DNA of 64,000 bases, taken from Pseudopyrenochaeta lycopersici (Eukaryota > Ascomycota > Dothideomycetes > Pleosporales > Pseudopyrenochaetaceae). Under the pieces are notes generated by a model, which was not told the DNA's origin, did no database searches, and worked only from the letters and a program-made list of their open reading frames with translations. A program made the position numbers and the translations under genes. Location: the NCBI GenBank assembly GCA_003313425.1, contig NHZP01000017.1, positions 62,001-126,000 of the forward strand. Reading direction: 5' to 3'. This document shows, piece after piece, positions 1 to 12,149 of the stretch. Numbering within the stretch: position 1 is the stretch's first letter; every line of letters begins with the position of its first letter.

Positions 1-1691
1 CCACCAAAATTGTCACCCCTCAAAAAAATTCAAGATATCTCAACAACGAGGTTTAAATTTGAAACTCAGTACACATAGACTTAAGGTCTCGAGCAGCTGC
101 ATCAGCTGCGGCCCTTTTAGCTGCGATAGCTCCAGCTCTAGCTAAGATTTCTTGTTGTTTCTCTGCCTCTCTCTCTTGTGCAGCAGCTATAGTATTAACG
201 TCTGCAAACCTCTTATTATAGTTAACCTTGATTCGCTTTCTAGTTAATGTAGGCCGAGCTTAATCTAGTTGGTGTTGCAGTCTCTTATTACTAGCCTCAA
301 GCTCAGCAGTGCGAGTATCCCTGCTTGCAATAGCCTTGCTTACTTTCTGCAGTACTAGGCGCGTACTAGCTGATAGCTTACCTTCCTCAGTAAGCAGCTT
401 TTGAGCCTGGTAGATATCCTGAGGCCTTTGAGGTATTGAGAAAACAGTATCCTGAGGAGATGGAGCTCTAGGAGGAGTAACTGGGCGAGATATCTGTGAG
501 GACTGAAGGACCAGGCTAGGATTAAAAGGAGAGAGGCCAGTTGCTCTCTACCCAGCTCTTATGACTCTTTCTGTGAGGCCAGCCTCTCGAGCTTGATAGT
601 AGCAACTTATAAATCTCTGCTTCTTGACTAGTGCTGCGTCATCAAGAGATGCTAGAGCTTGAATCTTAGCTCTATACTTTGACTTAACTACTAAGAAGCT
701 AGCAAGATCGAGAGGCTGCAGGATGTGAGAGCAGTGAGGAGGCAGATAGAGGAGCTTAATCTTATGCTGCTTACAGAGCAGCATAAAGTTAAGGCTAATA
801 TGGCTGCTGTAGCAGTTAAGTAATAGCAGCCGCGTGCGACTAGGTGAGGTTGCTGTTCCAGGTATAAAGATTCGCTATAGCCACTCTATTCTGATAGGGC
901 CTAATGTCTATCTATTCTCTGAGGTTGTGTATAGCTAGTTAGGGACTGAGGAGGCAGAGAACCAGCTAGTCTGAAGGCTCTTGCCCTTGAAGATGACGGC
1001 GCATCTGAGTTTCTTGCCTGTAGCTGAGACAGTCTTAAGAATAGAGACCTATTCACGAGACTCTGGAGATGCAACGTAAGCCTTCCTTTTCTTAGAGCTA
1101 GAGAGCACCCTTAAGTTAGTACATACGCCTAGTGCTACCCTAATCTTATTTAAATTCTACATATCTTCTGTTTAAATACTAAGGCGGTCTCGTACGCGCT
1201 TAAAGAGGTTAAGAAATAAGAGTATAAGCTTAGGAGTAGCAGCCTAAGCTCTAGCAGCCTTAATCTTTCTGCTAATAATAGATGCGACGCGTAGATTGCG
1301 TTAGATAAAGCTAGAGATCTAGTCGCGGCTGAGAGGTTTATAATCTTAATTAACAGCTAGGATTTAAGTAGCTATCTTACGCGCGCGAGTATGGCTAGGA
1401 GGGCAGGCCTTCGAATCTTTATCGAGGATCTAGTTAGCTAGGAATTCCTTCTGCTCTAGAGTTAACCTCTGCTCGTGGATATAAGTAATTGTGGCTAGTT
1501 AACGACCAGCTTGTCGCTATTAAAGGGTTGATTAAGGGACACCGTACGCCTTTGCAGCTTGTCTCTAGCTAGTTAAAACACTAGATTTAAGATTAGCAAG
1601 TGCTCTTTGTATAGCCTCCTTACGGGCGCTTATTTTCAAGTACAGTGTGTTAAGGTATCTCGATTTTTTTGAGGGATGACAATTTTGGTGG
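1..1691 (-). mobile_element. Fot1/pogo-type DNA transposon, RIP-degraded
   Basis: Bases 1-40 and 1652-1691 are near-perfect inverted repeats, each beginning CCACCAAAATTGTC when read inwards, with a few C/T differences. Between them the minus strand carries one transposase-like frame. Length (about 1.7 kb), terminal repeats and transposase type fit the Fot1/pogo superfamily, which inserts at TA. The left flank lies outside the window and no TA directly follows position 1691, so the duplication cannot be confirmed and the real ends may lie a few bases further out. Confidence 0.85.
53..1633 (-). pseudogene. Fot1-type transposase, inactivated by RIP-like stops
   Basis: A single minus-strand frame of about 526 codons, close to the usual Fot1 length of about 540, runs without frameshift from 1633 to a stop at 55-53. 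It is broken only by TAA/TAG. Readable parts in order: a pogo-type helix-turn-helix (RQAAKAYGVP, near 1565), a CENP-B-type DNA-binding block (EFLAN-stop-ILDKDSKACPPS, about 1450-1400), a DDE_1 catalytic core with the family motif YLPPHCSHILQPLD near 750-710, and a C-terminal charged, probably coiled-coil tail. Stops sit where the family has Trp or Gln. The start codon reads ATA (1633-1631), as if from ATG, and the expected catalytic Asp ahead of the PPH motif reads Asn (LLLLN). All three kinds of change are G-to-A on the coding strand, as RIP produces. The protein cannot be active. Confidence 0.85.
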
Positions 1692-1877
1692 GGTGGCCCA
1701 CCGCTGACGCGGCCCATCGCCACGGTGCCGAGCTTAATAATTAATCCTTTGTCCGAACTGTATTCTGCTCGAACAGCCTGTTCCAAATGTGCAAAACCTT
1801 GTTGGCGAAGGCTAATAGAATCTGTTCGAATATTAAGTTTGTTGTCGGTGTCCGTATGCTGAGTTCCAAATCACCTA

Positions 1878-3304
1878 TTATTCCCCTCTGCCTTGTTGAA
1901 TTTTACGTCTCCTAGCCTCCATGTCAACCTCTTCCCGCTCAATATCTGCCAGCTGCTGAAGCCGGACTTTCCGAGTTCTTAGTCGGGCCATGACTTCCTC
2001 AATTTCCTCGAGCTCTGCGTCTTTGTTCTGTAACGACAGATTCTGTGGCGACCAAGTGCTGTATGTCTGCTGCGCTGAGCTGGTGGATGCCTGAATGAAT
2101 GCGCTTTTCTTCCTATCGTCGACAGGCGAGACACTCGAAGATACGGCTCCGTGCTCAAGGGGTGGAGGCGGACTTGTCCAATGTTCCGCTACCGATGTAA
2201 GGGCTAAATTATCCGAATTGTGAGGCGGGTGTGGCTGCCGAAGCATGGGGATAGGTGAGGATAGACTGAGACTTGAAGCAGGAAGCTCGTGGGATGTTTT
2301 CACGGAACCAAGTGAAATTGGTGCTGGCGCAGAAGAATTTGGTTGGGCAGATATCTCATGTAGTCCATTGGAGTCGAGTTCCCGAGCTTTCCCGTGTATT
2401 ATGGAATCATCTATCTCCGATATTCGAGGCGCCGGCTGCCATGGTGTTTCACCGGGCCCGAGAGCGATCGGACCGTGATCTTGGTGCTCCATGTATGGTG
2501 ATGGGCCTTTCAGCTCTGGCAGATTATCAGATGCATCAATGTGTGTTGAGCTCTGGTTCGTTGCTTTCTTCCTGCGGCGGAGGAGTATGAAGACGGCGCA
2601 AGCGATAGCGAGAAGAACCAAGGGAATGCAAACGCCGATTCCGATCTTGGCTCCGTTCGAGAGGGAAGTCGAGATGGCGGTGTCGTTGTCCCGCCATGCG
2701 ATAGCATATCCTCTTTGGTAGACGGTAAACCCCTTAGAAGGTGGCTCAAGCCTCGTGAGTGTTGTAGAGGCTGCACTTCGCGGGCTATACACCACATCCA
2801 CCGACGTTGTAACGCTTGAAGTACACCTCGGTTCTATGACCGAGCTCTCAATAACAGTATGGCCTCTATAATAATGGTTAGATCTACGATGTGTTTCGAA
2901 TCATTGCGGTGCTCGAAAACTTACGACGGGCAGCAGTACTTGAAAGTCTCTCCACTGATCAGCGGGAAATGTACTCTGGAGGGAGCCTCTTGTGTCTGCC
3001 ATCCCGAAGGACAGATACCTGGAGAATAGAATGTGGCATAATAAGTCCATTGACTCGGGGTAGTGAACCCAAGAGAAATATACGTAGCGGGATCAAGTTG
3101 GCTTGGGAGGCAGGCGGTGTCCCAACCATCATGATCATCGTCCAGTCCATATAAAAGCTCATTGTAGGGTAAATGCGTTGTCGTAATCGTAAGGCACGAC
3201 GCGGGTGGAGTAAAGGTGGTTGTGATTGGGCCGACATTCTTTGCGTATTCTGTCCTACCGGCGTCCATCCAAGATCTTGTTGCCATTTTCAATTTGGGAT
3301 GCAA
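1878..3304 (-). CDS. Single-pass membrane protein with Cys-containing ectodomain and C-terminal coiled coil
   Basis: Two exons: 3304-2925 and 2865-1878. The 59-bp intron (GTAAGT...TATAG) joins CCPS to GHTV in frame and gives 455 residues. The ectodomain (about 1-195) has scattered Cys (ASCLT, TACLP, GICPSG, KYCCPS, PRCTSS) and resembles a widespread fungal family of uncharacterised membrane proteins with a CCPSG motif. About 199-222 is one hydrophobic segment followed by RRRKK, so the C-terminus is probably cytosolic. Then comes a Ser/Pro-rich stretch and a charged helix (about 410-452) of coiled-coil character. A second ATG at 3286 (MATRSW) is an equally good start. No signal peptide is visible, so the transmembrane segment would serve as signal-anchor. 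It lies 186 bp from the Fot1 remnant. The function is unknown; a surface sensor or adhesion role would be a guess. Confidence 0.8.
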
Positions 3305-4200
3305 AGAGGCTAGACACGCTTAGCATAAAACTCCACTGCGTTGCGGCCTTCTATAAGGCCCAAGGCAACCCTAACTCTGAGGTGCCGGTGGAGTGGGTGT
3401 TCAGAATCAGCCTGGCTTGAGAGCGCGTGTGTGCGTGTGGGAATACAAAGTTACACGTGAGGCTTGTGAGCCAATGCCAGAGCTTTCTGCTCGGCTCGAA
3501 AGACGCCCACCTACAGCCTACCGCAACTCTACCACTGGCCATCTGCGTAACGTGTCTCACCGCCCCATGCACGTCCCTACCGCGTGGACACGTACACGTC
3601 TTTTAGCGAATTTCTAACACAACACAACACAACTCCACTAGTATTACAACTATAGATCTAATTTTACAAGTAATCGAATCAGTTAGATAAGGAGAGTATT
3701 CTGCAGTCTAAAAACTTGCAGATGCCTGTAACGTACTCCACAAGCTCGTGTCTGAAACGAGCTTGTGTCCGGATTTTGCCAAGACCCTACCAAACTTTAC
3801 CTAGTTAGACATTCTTGAATTCAAGCAGTTCGCTGCACGTTAATCTAACAACTTACATTTAAACTTTGCAATCGTCGCACTTCCCCGCGCGAAGCCTCCT
3901 CACTCACCCCCACAAAATCAGGAATGTCGTGCCACTGGTGACCTCTCCCATTCGTCGCTTTTCAGTGTAATGACCTTGGCATTACGAATACCGTGATAAT
4001 TTCTCGTAGCCCATTCGCCTTACTATTGGTGGCTTCTTTGGGTATACGGGTAGCTGAGCACCTCCTACTTCATCATTCGACTGCCACGATCATGGCTGAG
4101 CTCGATATGCATCTAACCTGTCTGCCACCACTTGGGAAGATTATCTCTATCGCGTTCCTATTTATTAGATACTAAAGCTAGGGAATTCGAACAATATTAT
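3305..4200. other. Intergenic, no convincing gene
   Basis: Normal base composition. It holds the upstream region of the membrane protein gene and a short ACACAACACAAC run near 3618-3632. Short open frames here, including a 60-codon one at 3993 with a hydrophobic start, have no family resemblance and no splice partners I could find. Composition turns AT-rich from about 4150. Confidence 0.6.
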
Positions 4201-4251
4201 GGTAACGTACAAGGCAAGCGAGCGGGCTATGTAAGCGAGCGGGCCACCCTA
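4201..4251 (+). repeat. Left terminal fragment of a second Fot1-type element
   Basis: Begins GGTAACGT and holds two AAGCGAG motifs 17 bp apart (4216 and 4233). The same layout, GGTAACGT then AAGCGAG twice with 17-bp spacing, recurs at 56919-56956 just ahead of another Fot1-type transposase remnant. The sequence breaks off at the TA (4250-4251) where the mariner-type element is inserted and appears to resume at 26563. Confidence 0.5.
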
Positions 4252-4767
4252 CCAGGTGCCGCAATAATTCGTGAGACGTTTTCTGCTGAGGTAATAAACC
4301 CCGCCAAACCTAACCTATCTTATCTCGACAGTGAATGTTTATAAGGCTATAATAATATAAAATTGCGCTTAAATAAAGTATATAATAGCTTATTTAAAAG
4401 GCTAAAGACTCCTAAATAAAATCCTGCGCCTAAGGTACCTAATACTAAAGAGCGCGCCTACTTTTTCTAGCATATAGACTATAGACAGCCTAGTAAGAAG
4501 ATTAAGGATATATGCGCTTAATATAGGATAAGTAGAGCTATAAGTAATAGATAGCGTAAGGAGTATAAGAGATAGGGTAATACTTACTATATAAGAAAGA
4601 GGGAGAGCCTAAAAAGGGGTATAAAGCTTAAGAGGCTTTAGTAGGTAAATATTTAAAAGTTAGAGCTACTCTTAGATAATTCTACTAACCTTATAAGGGA
4701 TAAGCCCTATTAAATTTAAGCTAGAGTAAATAATATTCTACTCTGTTTATAATTTATGGAGTATAAC

Positions 4768-5073
4768 TGTTAGGAGTCGATGACTCCTGACCGGACTAAC
4801 TGACGAGTCTGGTGTACCTGAGGCATACTCGGCCAGTTCGGCCTATAATGGGCCAGATTGGGGCTATTAAAGGCGGGGTTGACCTCCTTTAGTCTGATTA
4901 GTCCTAAGTGCGGGGTAAGGGGAACATAAAAACCCCTTAGGATCCTGCCTGTGCGGTAGCGATCCTTCTAGTTACTAATGTAATCCTATTATCCCTTATT
5001 AAACTCCTTTGTGCCTATCTAACCCTAACAACCCTAAGGACTAGGCTATAACTATATAGAACTAGTCCTAATA
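4768..5073 (+). repeat. Gypsy-A 5' LTR
   Basis: 306 bp, TG...TA (the final CA mutated to TA). Preceded by the target duplication ATAAC. It aligns over its full length with 25154-25459, with transitions of C/T and G/A type. Confidence 0.9.
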
Positions 5074-5099
5074 TTAGGATTACTCTTTTTAGAGACAGC

Positions 5100-7006
5100 A
5101 CTTTAACAGGATAACTTAAAGGATAACACGGTCTCGTGTCTATACCCTAGTAGAGGGCCTGGATAGTCTAACCTATCTAGATACCTAAACACTAGGCACA
5201 GAATAAGTCCCTGAAACTTAAACTGTTACTGGGGAACTAGTAAGGGAACGCGACACAGAGTTAAGGGCTATATTAGCCTAATTAACCTTAATTAAGCCTA
5301 CACAAGGACGTTCTAGCATAGAACACCTATCTTAGGCAGACCCTAAGTTAACAGAGCCTAACACAGCTTAAGGTAGCGTTAACTAGACTCTAGCTACGTA
5401 ACATGTCTAGCTAAGCAGTAATGTGCTAGGAAATGCCTTATCTAACCCTCCTACACGCGTTCTAGACGTAGATAGAGACAAGGTAGACCTAGAGTACGTT
5501 AAGTTGCGAAGAAAGGTTAAGGCTAAGATATAACGTCGCGCTATTATTAAAATGCGCGCAGAAGCTGCAGTACTAGAGGCAGACGACGAGGAAGCTATAA
5601 AAGCGCTAAAGGAAGGCCCTAAACAGACTAGGCTAGCCTTCTTACGCCTACTACGCCCTAAACTACCTTAAAGGTATAATAAGAAGAATAGAATAGAGTA
5701 TAACTGCTAAGTAAAGGACTATAAGGCCTACTTTATATAATACCCTGCAGACTTCTAGCAGAAGGTGTATAAGATTACCTTCTCTTTCTAATACGTTTTA
5801 GATTAGTATAAGATAACGTAGGAGGAGTACTATTTATAAGAAGAGGCTAAAATTATAAGATAGTAACCTACTTAGAAGGACCTTAAGTAAAACATGCTTA
5901 ATGCGTTAGGAACTCTTAAAGAAAGACACCTTATCACCTATAATGCGGTAAATGTATATAGGCAGAGTCTAAAAGAGACACCTACAGCTATATTAGACTA
6001 TTTATGCTAATATTAGTGTTATGGGCGAAGAGGCCTAACTAACGAGTGTGCATTTGTCCTATACTACAGAAGGAGAAAGATAGAGAAGAGGTTACAGGTA
6101 TCCTTAGAGGATATATATATATGTTCGTACGAGTGAAGAGGAACGTGCTCCTCTGGCTGCTAACTTGTACGAGCTAATAAGAAAAGGGGGCAGAGGAGAT
6201 TAAGGAGTTCTTTCCCCGTGCGATAGTAGCGAAGCCTCTCCTGCTTAAAGGGCGCAGCCTATTACAATTAGGAAGAACTAGGCGAAACCTACTCTATAGC
6301 TTTAAGGTAAAGCTGTTACTTTAGATCTTTAACTAAGGAGATATAAGTAAGGCTATAAAATATTCTAGTCTAGGAGAGGAAGACTCTCTCTTAGATAGAG
6401 GAATAAGCTAATATTATCTTTAGGTATCTTAGGGAACTTAACGTCTCTATAGCCTTACTAGCTTAGAGAATAGATAGAAAACTCTTACCTAGCCTAGAAG
6501 GGGATAAAAAGCCTTATAAAAGGTATAAGGGGAATAAGAAGTAACTAAATTTCCTAAAGAAACTTAGTAGGCCTCCTTTTACTCTAAATATAGTTAAAGA
6601 AACCTACGACTTCTATAGCGAGAAGGGATATTATAAACTTTAATATCTAAAGCTAAATACTAAGGAAAAGGACCTATCTACTTAGAATAAGGGAAAAGAG
6701 AAAGGCTATAAGGACTAGGACTTTACCTTACAGCCTATCTAGAACTCCTTAGAGAAACTTCTAAGAAGGGGACTCTATAAGAGGCTATTTATTCTCTTTA
6801 AGTAAGGTTATTAATAGTAGTTACTACTATTAGCACCTTAAAAGAAATTAAGGCCCTGTTGCAGTATATAACGCCTTTAATCTCAGCGAGCAAGAGATTA
6901 GTCTTTTGCTTGCGACAGGCCCTTATAGATAGAGGGTTACAGCTTAACCTCCTATTAGTAGTTCTAGCTAAGGAGCAGGACCTAGCTATTAAGCCTGCAC
7001 TAGACT
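5100..7006 (+). pseudogene. Gypsy-A gag region (RIP-degraded), interrupted by solo LTR-C
   Basis: A degenerate plus-strand frame is readable in pieces, for example a charged helical stretch at about 5500-5660 and a gag-like stretch to 6016, resuming after the solo LTR at 6272. TAA/TAG are dense and fall at Gln or Trp positions. The frame is cut at 7006 by Gypsy-B and continues from 13833 to 14398 with protease/early-pol sequence, where Copia interrupts it. No intact product is possible. Confidence 0.65.
6017..6266 (+). repeat. Solo LTR-C (copy 1)
   Basis: 250 bp from TGTTATGGGC to ...CTATTACA, flanked by perfect ATTAG duplications (6012-6016 and 6267-6271). Related copies of the same length lie at 23526-23775 (inverted) and 57289-57538. 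No internal retrotransposon sequence belongs to this LTR in the window, so each copy is a solo LTR left by LTR-LTR recombination. Confidence 0.93.
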
Positions 7007-7237
7007 TGTAACGAAGTATCGTAAATCTAAATCTTAGTGTTACAGTATAGTTGCGCTAGACCTTTTCGAGGGCTAACGCGCACCGCGACGGACCTGCTCA
7101 AAACCTGCGCTAGCTGCGCAGAGCGGAGACAACAAGTATTATTCTCTCCTATAGCTGAGTGACAGCAATATAGAACTATCCCTTTACTATTATCTGTAGT
7201 GTGAAGTAAGTACTATTGCCTGAAACTATACATTATA
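7007..7237 (+). repeat. Gypsy-B 5' LTR
   Basis: 231 bp, beginning TGTAACGAAGTATC and ending with a mutated ...CATTATA. Related copies are the 3' LTR (13597-13827), a solo LTR (24235-24467) and a truncated-element LTR (62658-62888). Confidence 0.9.
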
Positions 7238-7379
7238 TAATAATACTTCTCCGTACAATAGTTTGGGGATAGTTCTCCTTACCCAATCTAGTAAACAGGC
7301 CGCCTCTGCTAGTAAGACGCCTGACCCCCCTATTAAAGTTAACCTGCAGGTAGACGAAGAACTACTAACCCTTAGCGCG

Positions 7380-10300
7380 AGCACACCTTTAACTCTTAAG
7401 GAGCGCATCCTAGCTGCTAAAAAGAGACGCGATAAGCTCTAAGCGCTTCTACGCCTACGCGTAATTAAGGAGGAAATTGCACAGCTAGAAAGTATTAAAC
7501 GCGACCTTACTCTAGCCCTATTAGTAAATAGAACTCCTAAAGTTTAGGTTACAGAGGCGCGTAAGAGGAGCGCACCTAACGCGTCCCCGCCTCTACACGT
7601 AAAACGCACGCTTAAACCTAGAGATCTATCTAAATACTAAAGAAGGAACTTAAAAGAATATCGTAAGTTTTTTTACTTATGTAAAGTAGTATTTTAACTC
7701 TTACTATAGGAATTTTGTCTTAATAATAATAAAGTTATCTAGGCTATATAGTACCTAAGAGGAGACCTAAGAGACCTTTAGTACACGCACTACGAGCGCG
7801 CATTTAAAGTAAATAGAATAATGCCTACTTAGGAATACTTTAAGTAATATATACTTAACTTACTATCTAACCTAATTAATCGCAGCCTTAAAGCGGCTAC
7901 AGCGCACGCTTAGGCTATACAGTAGAAAGACTAGACTGTTTAGTCCTTTACAACCTACCTTAATATTATTAAAGATTAACTTACGCCTTATACTAAGGCA
8001 TAGAGAGTTTAGTATCTCTTCTTAAAGTTAAGGCCTAAATTATAGAGAGCTATTACTAACTACTACTAGATTCCTGTAACTAGAGAGGATTTAATAGCAT
8101 TAGGCTCTATACTTAAGTAGAACCTGCGCTAAGCCCTACTAACGCAAGACTAGTATACGCGCAACATATTTAAGAGAAAATCCTAAGAAAGTACTCTAAA
8201 ATATAAACTAAACAAGCCTTCCTATAGACTATAGAATAAAAGTAAGGTTACTTACTTTAATTATAAGAAGGTTAGATACTACGCTAATAAGTGCTAAAGC
8301 AGTAATCTAAACTACCTTCTAGTACGCATTAACTAGACAGGAAAAGGTTAAGCCTTACTAGCAATCTAGGAACAGTAAGGCGCATACTTATTAATATTTT
8401 GCTAGGCATAAAGCGTAAGTGCAGCGCAGCTGCAGAGACAGGCCCTAAGAAGGAACTCTAAGTTATCCTTAACCCCTAGGCTAACGTCAGCTTAATTAGT
8501 TAGAAACTAGCTATTAAGATAGGACTACTACTACTTAAAGGAGTAGAGCTCCTAAGACTAGGTTAGATTAGTGCCTAACGTTAGAACACCTATATAGTAT
8601 ATAAGCTTTAGGTGCGTTTAACAGATAATAACAGCGTTAATTGCTAAGCTTAGGTTACAGCGTACAGAGTAGATAAGGAGGGCGTTCCCCTTCTACTTAG
8701 CAACCCTTTTTTATAACAGCAGAATATTTATATTAACTATAGCTCTTAAATATAGCATTAGGGGTATACCTTAGCTAATATTAAGCTTATTACTACTATA
8801 GAACTTTATAAAGATGCAGAGTAAACTAGCTCTAACGTATACTTTCTAGGAGTACTACAGGTTACAGGTAAAGGTTTAGAGTGTAATACTTATATCTTTA
8901 GAGCGCGTGTCGCGCTAGAAGCGCGTATCCCTAATGTATTAGCTAACTATAGTAATGTATTTAATAATAAAAAGGTAGAAGCCCTACTAAATTTTAAGAC
9001 TTTAGACTATGCTATCCTACTTATAGCTAATAAAGAACCTCTATATAGTCTACTATATAACCTTTCTGCGCATAAGCTTAAAGTACTCCGCAACTATATA
9101 GAGGATACGCTACGTAAAGGCTAGATTTAGCATAGTATAAGTCCTGCGGGAGCCCTTATACTATTTATCCCTAAGAAGGATAGAAAGCTTCGCCTATATA
9201 TTAACTATTAAGAATTAAACGCTGTTATAATTAAGGATTATTACCTGCTTCTGTTAATTAGAGAGACCCTAGATCGCCTGTTAGGCGCACGTTATTATAC
9301 TACCTTAGATCTTCGCAATGCGTACTACTACCTAAGAATTTAATTAGGAGACGAGTAGAAAACCGCCTTTTAAACTTAATATAGCTACTTTAAGTACTTA
9401 GTTATACTATTTAGGCTAACTAACGCCCTAGCAAGCTTTTAAGTATATATTAATAAGGCGCTTAGTAAATATTTAGACTATATTTACGTAGTTTACCTTA
9501 ATAATATACTTATCTATACCTACAGCGAGGACATTACAATATACTAGCGCGCAGTGCACTCTGTACTTAAAGCCCTATAAAAGGTAGAGCTCTTTACTAA
9601 CTTTAAAAAGTATACCTTTATATTAAGTAAGGTTTACTTCCTTAGGTTTATTATTATAACGCGCAGAATCTGCGCAGATCTAGCGCGCGTTAAGACTATT
9701 ACTTAATAGCTACAGCCTATAAATATTAAGGAACTCTAGTCCTTTCTTAAGTTTACTAACTTTTACTAACGTTTTATTAAGGGATACGCCTGCGAAACAG
9801 CTCCTCTTACTAATTTACTTAAGGGTAATTAAGATTTTTATTAGAATAATGCAGCGAATGCGTTATTTAAAAAGCTTAAAGAGCGCTTTTTAAGTACGCT
9901 AATCCTGCGCTACTTTAATCCTGCTCTCGTAATACGCGTAAAGATAGATGCATCTACCTTTACTATCTTAGGTATTCTGTTACAGTTATTTAAAGATAAA
10001 AAATAGTATCTAATTACCTTTATATTAAGGAAGCTTTAGAGCGCTAAGCTAAACTATAAAATATATAATTTAGAGCTCTTAGTAATTATATACAGCTTTA
10101 AGTAGTAGCAGCATTACCTTTAAGGTACGCAGCACACTATATAAGTCCTAAGTAACTATAATAACTTACGCTCTATACGCGTAGTACAGAAGTTAAACCT
10201 GCGTTAAGCACGTTAGGCAATTTATCTAGGAGCTTTTAATTTTAAGGTAAAGCACCGCCTAGAGAAAATAAACCCTGCAAACACCCCTTTATAAAGGGTA

Positions 10301-11650
10301 GATTACGTACAAGAGAACCTATTACTAACCTAGTTATTATCTACCTTATAGAATAAACTACTAGTAAGAGTAGAGTATAGTAGAGTAAGAGGATCTATAA
10401 CTAGGCTTAGCTTAGTAGGCGCGTATAAAACGCACGTTACTACAGTTTATAGAACTATAAAGGTCCCTACTACTAGCGCTATAGAATATATGCTATGCGT
10501 GCTACGCTTACTAGCTAGGGTATTAGTTAGTAGTAAACCTGCGATAGTAGAGTCTAAAACGTAGATAGAGACCCTATACTAACTATAGTAAGGGGACGCC
10601 TTTACCTAGCAGCAGATTATAGACTCTACGCATATAGAACGCACTTAAAGTAGTAGAGGGGCGCCTATTTAGCGTCTTAATAAAAGAAAAGTCCTAAGAT
10701 ATAATAGTAGAATATATATTCTAGAAGAACTAGCTATTAGGTAAGAGATTTTATTCTAGAACTATAATATACGTATAGCAGGCTACTTTAGTATACGTAG
10801 AACGCTTAAGCTAATTAGAAGGCTATACTATTAGCTAACGCTTAGTTATAATATTTAGGAGTACGTAAGAATATATACTATTTACTAAAGGAGTAAAGCT
10901 CTAAGGTATAGTTAATATAGAAAGCTAGTACTTCTACTAGTTCTTAGGGATATATTTAAGGAAGTTATACTAGACTTTATTTCTAGGTTACTCCTAGTAA
11001 AGGATAGTTTAAGTTACGTATTTAATATAATCCTTATAATTATTAATTACTTCTTAAAGATAGCGCTCTATATACCTGCTTTAAAGACATAAGACGTAAA
11101 ATAGTTTATAAAAGCTTACTTTAACTATATAATTTTAAAGTTTAGGGTACAGAAAGGTATTGTATTAGACAGAGGCCCTGTCTTTACCTCTAACTTTTAG
11201 GCAGAGATCTGCTACTAACTACAGGTAAAGCGTAAGCTAAGCACAGCTTTTTATCTATAGACAGATAGGCAAACAGAACGCTAGAATCAGACGCTTAAAC
11301 AGTACCTTTAAGTCTTTGCATTAGCAGCTTAAGACAACTAGGTTAAGCTTTTAAGTACAGCTTAATTTACGTACAATAATTCAGTCTATAAGTTAATAAA
11401 ATTAACTACTTTCTATACTGTATATAGCAAGCACCTACTAGTTACCTTACCTCCTAAGATAGCAGGCTAGAGGGAGAGATACCTAATGCAATAGACAGAG
11501 TTAAGCGTATACACAACGCAAGGACCGCGCTTATAGAACACCTACAAAAAGCATAAGAGTATTAAAGCTAATATTATAATAAAAAGTATAAGGATAAAGT
11601 ATTCTGCTAAGGAGATCTTATATTACTTAGCACTAAGCATATTAACTTAA
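7380..11650 (+). pseudogene. Gypsy-B gag-pol (RIP-degraded)
   Basis: The plus strand shows a gag frame from about 7380 with a zinc-knuckle remnant at about 8255-8295 (FNYKKVRYYANKC, the second Cys changed to Tyr). Reverse transcriptase follows at about 9160-9800; its active-site box reads YLNN (9494-9505) instead of YLDD, so both Asp are changed to Asn. RNase H is next, and integrase lies at about 10900-11500 with a TDRQTERQNQ stretch. Dense TAA/TAG replace Gln and Trp codons. Inactive. Confidence 0.85.
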
Positions 11651-12149
11651 CCTACTAACTAAATAAAAAGCTATCTAGTAAGTTTATTAGACCCTTTAGA
11701 GTATAAGAAGCAGTTAGAACGCAGGTATATTACTTAATTCTACTACCTTACTACTGTATTTATAACGTATTCTATATCTTACTCTTTAAACGCTAGAAAT
11801 CCTAGTAGGAAGAAGAGGAAAACACCTAGCTACCTAATATTACTCTTAAAGGAGAGGAAGTCTAGGAAGTTAAAAAGATTCTAGGTAAATATATAAAGAA
11901 GGGCTAACTATAGTACTAGCTAAGGTAGAAAGGCTATAATAAGACCTAAGATACCTAGACCCTAGTATTAGATTTTAAAAATATAGATAACCTAGTCTAA
12001 GAGTTTAAATAAGAGGGAAGAGCTACGCGCTTAAGGAAGAGAAAGAAAGTATAAGTTACGTAACTAAAGCGCTAAAGAGAAGTAAGTCTAGGAAAGAAAG
12101 TAGAATTTATTATTATAGCCTTAGGCTTATAAGTATCTATAAGAAGTAA

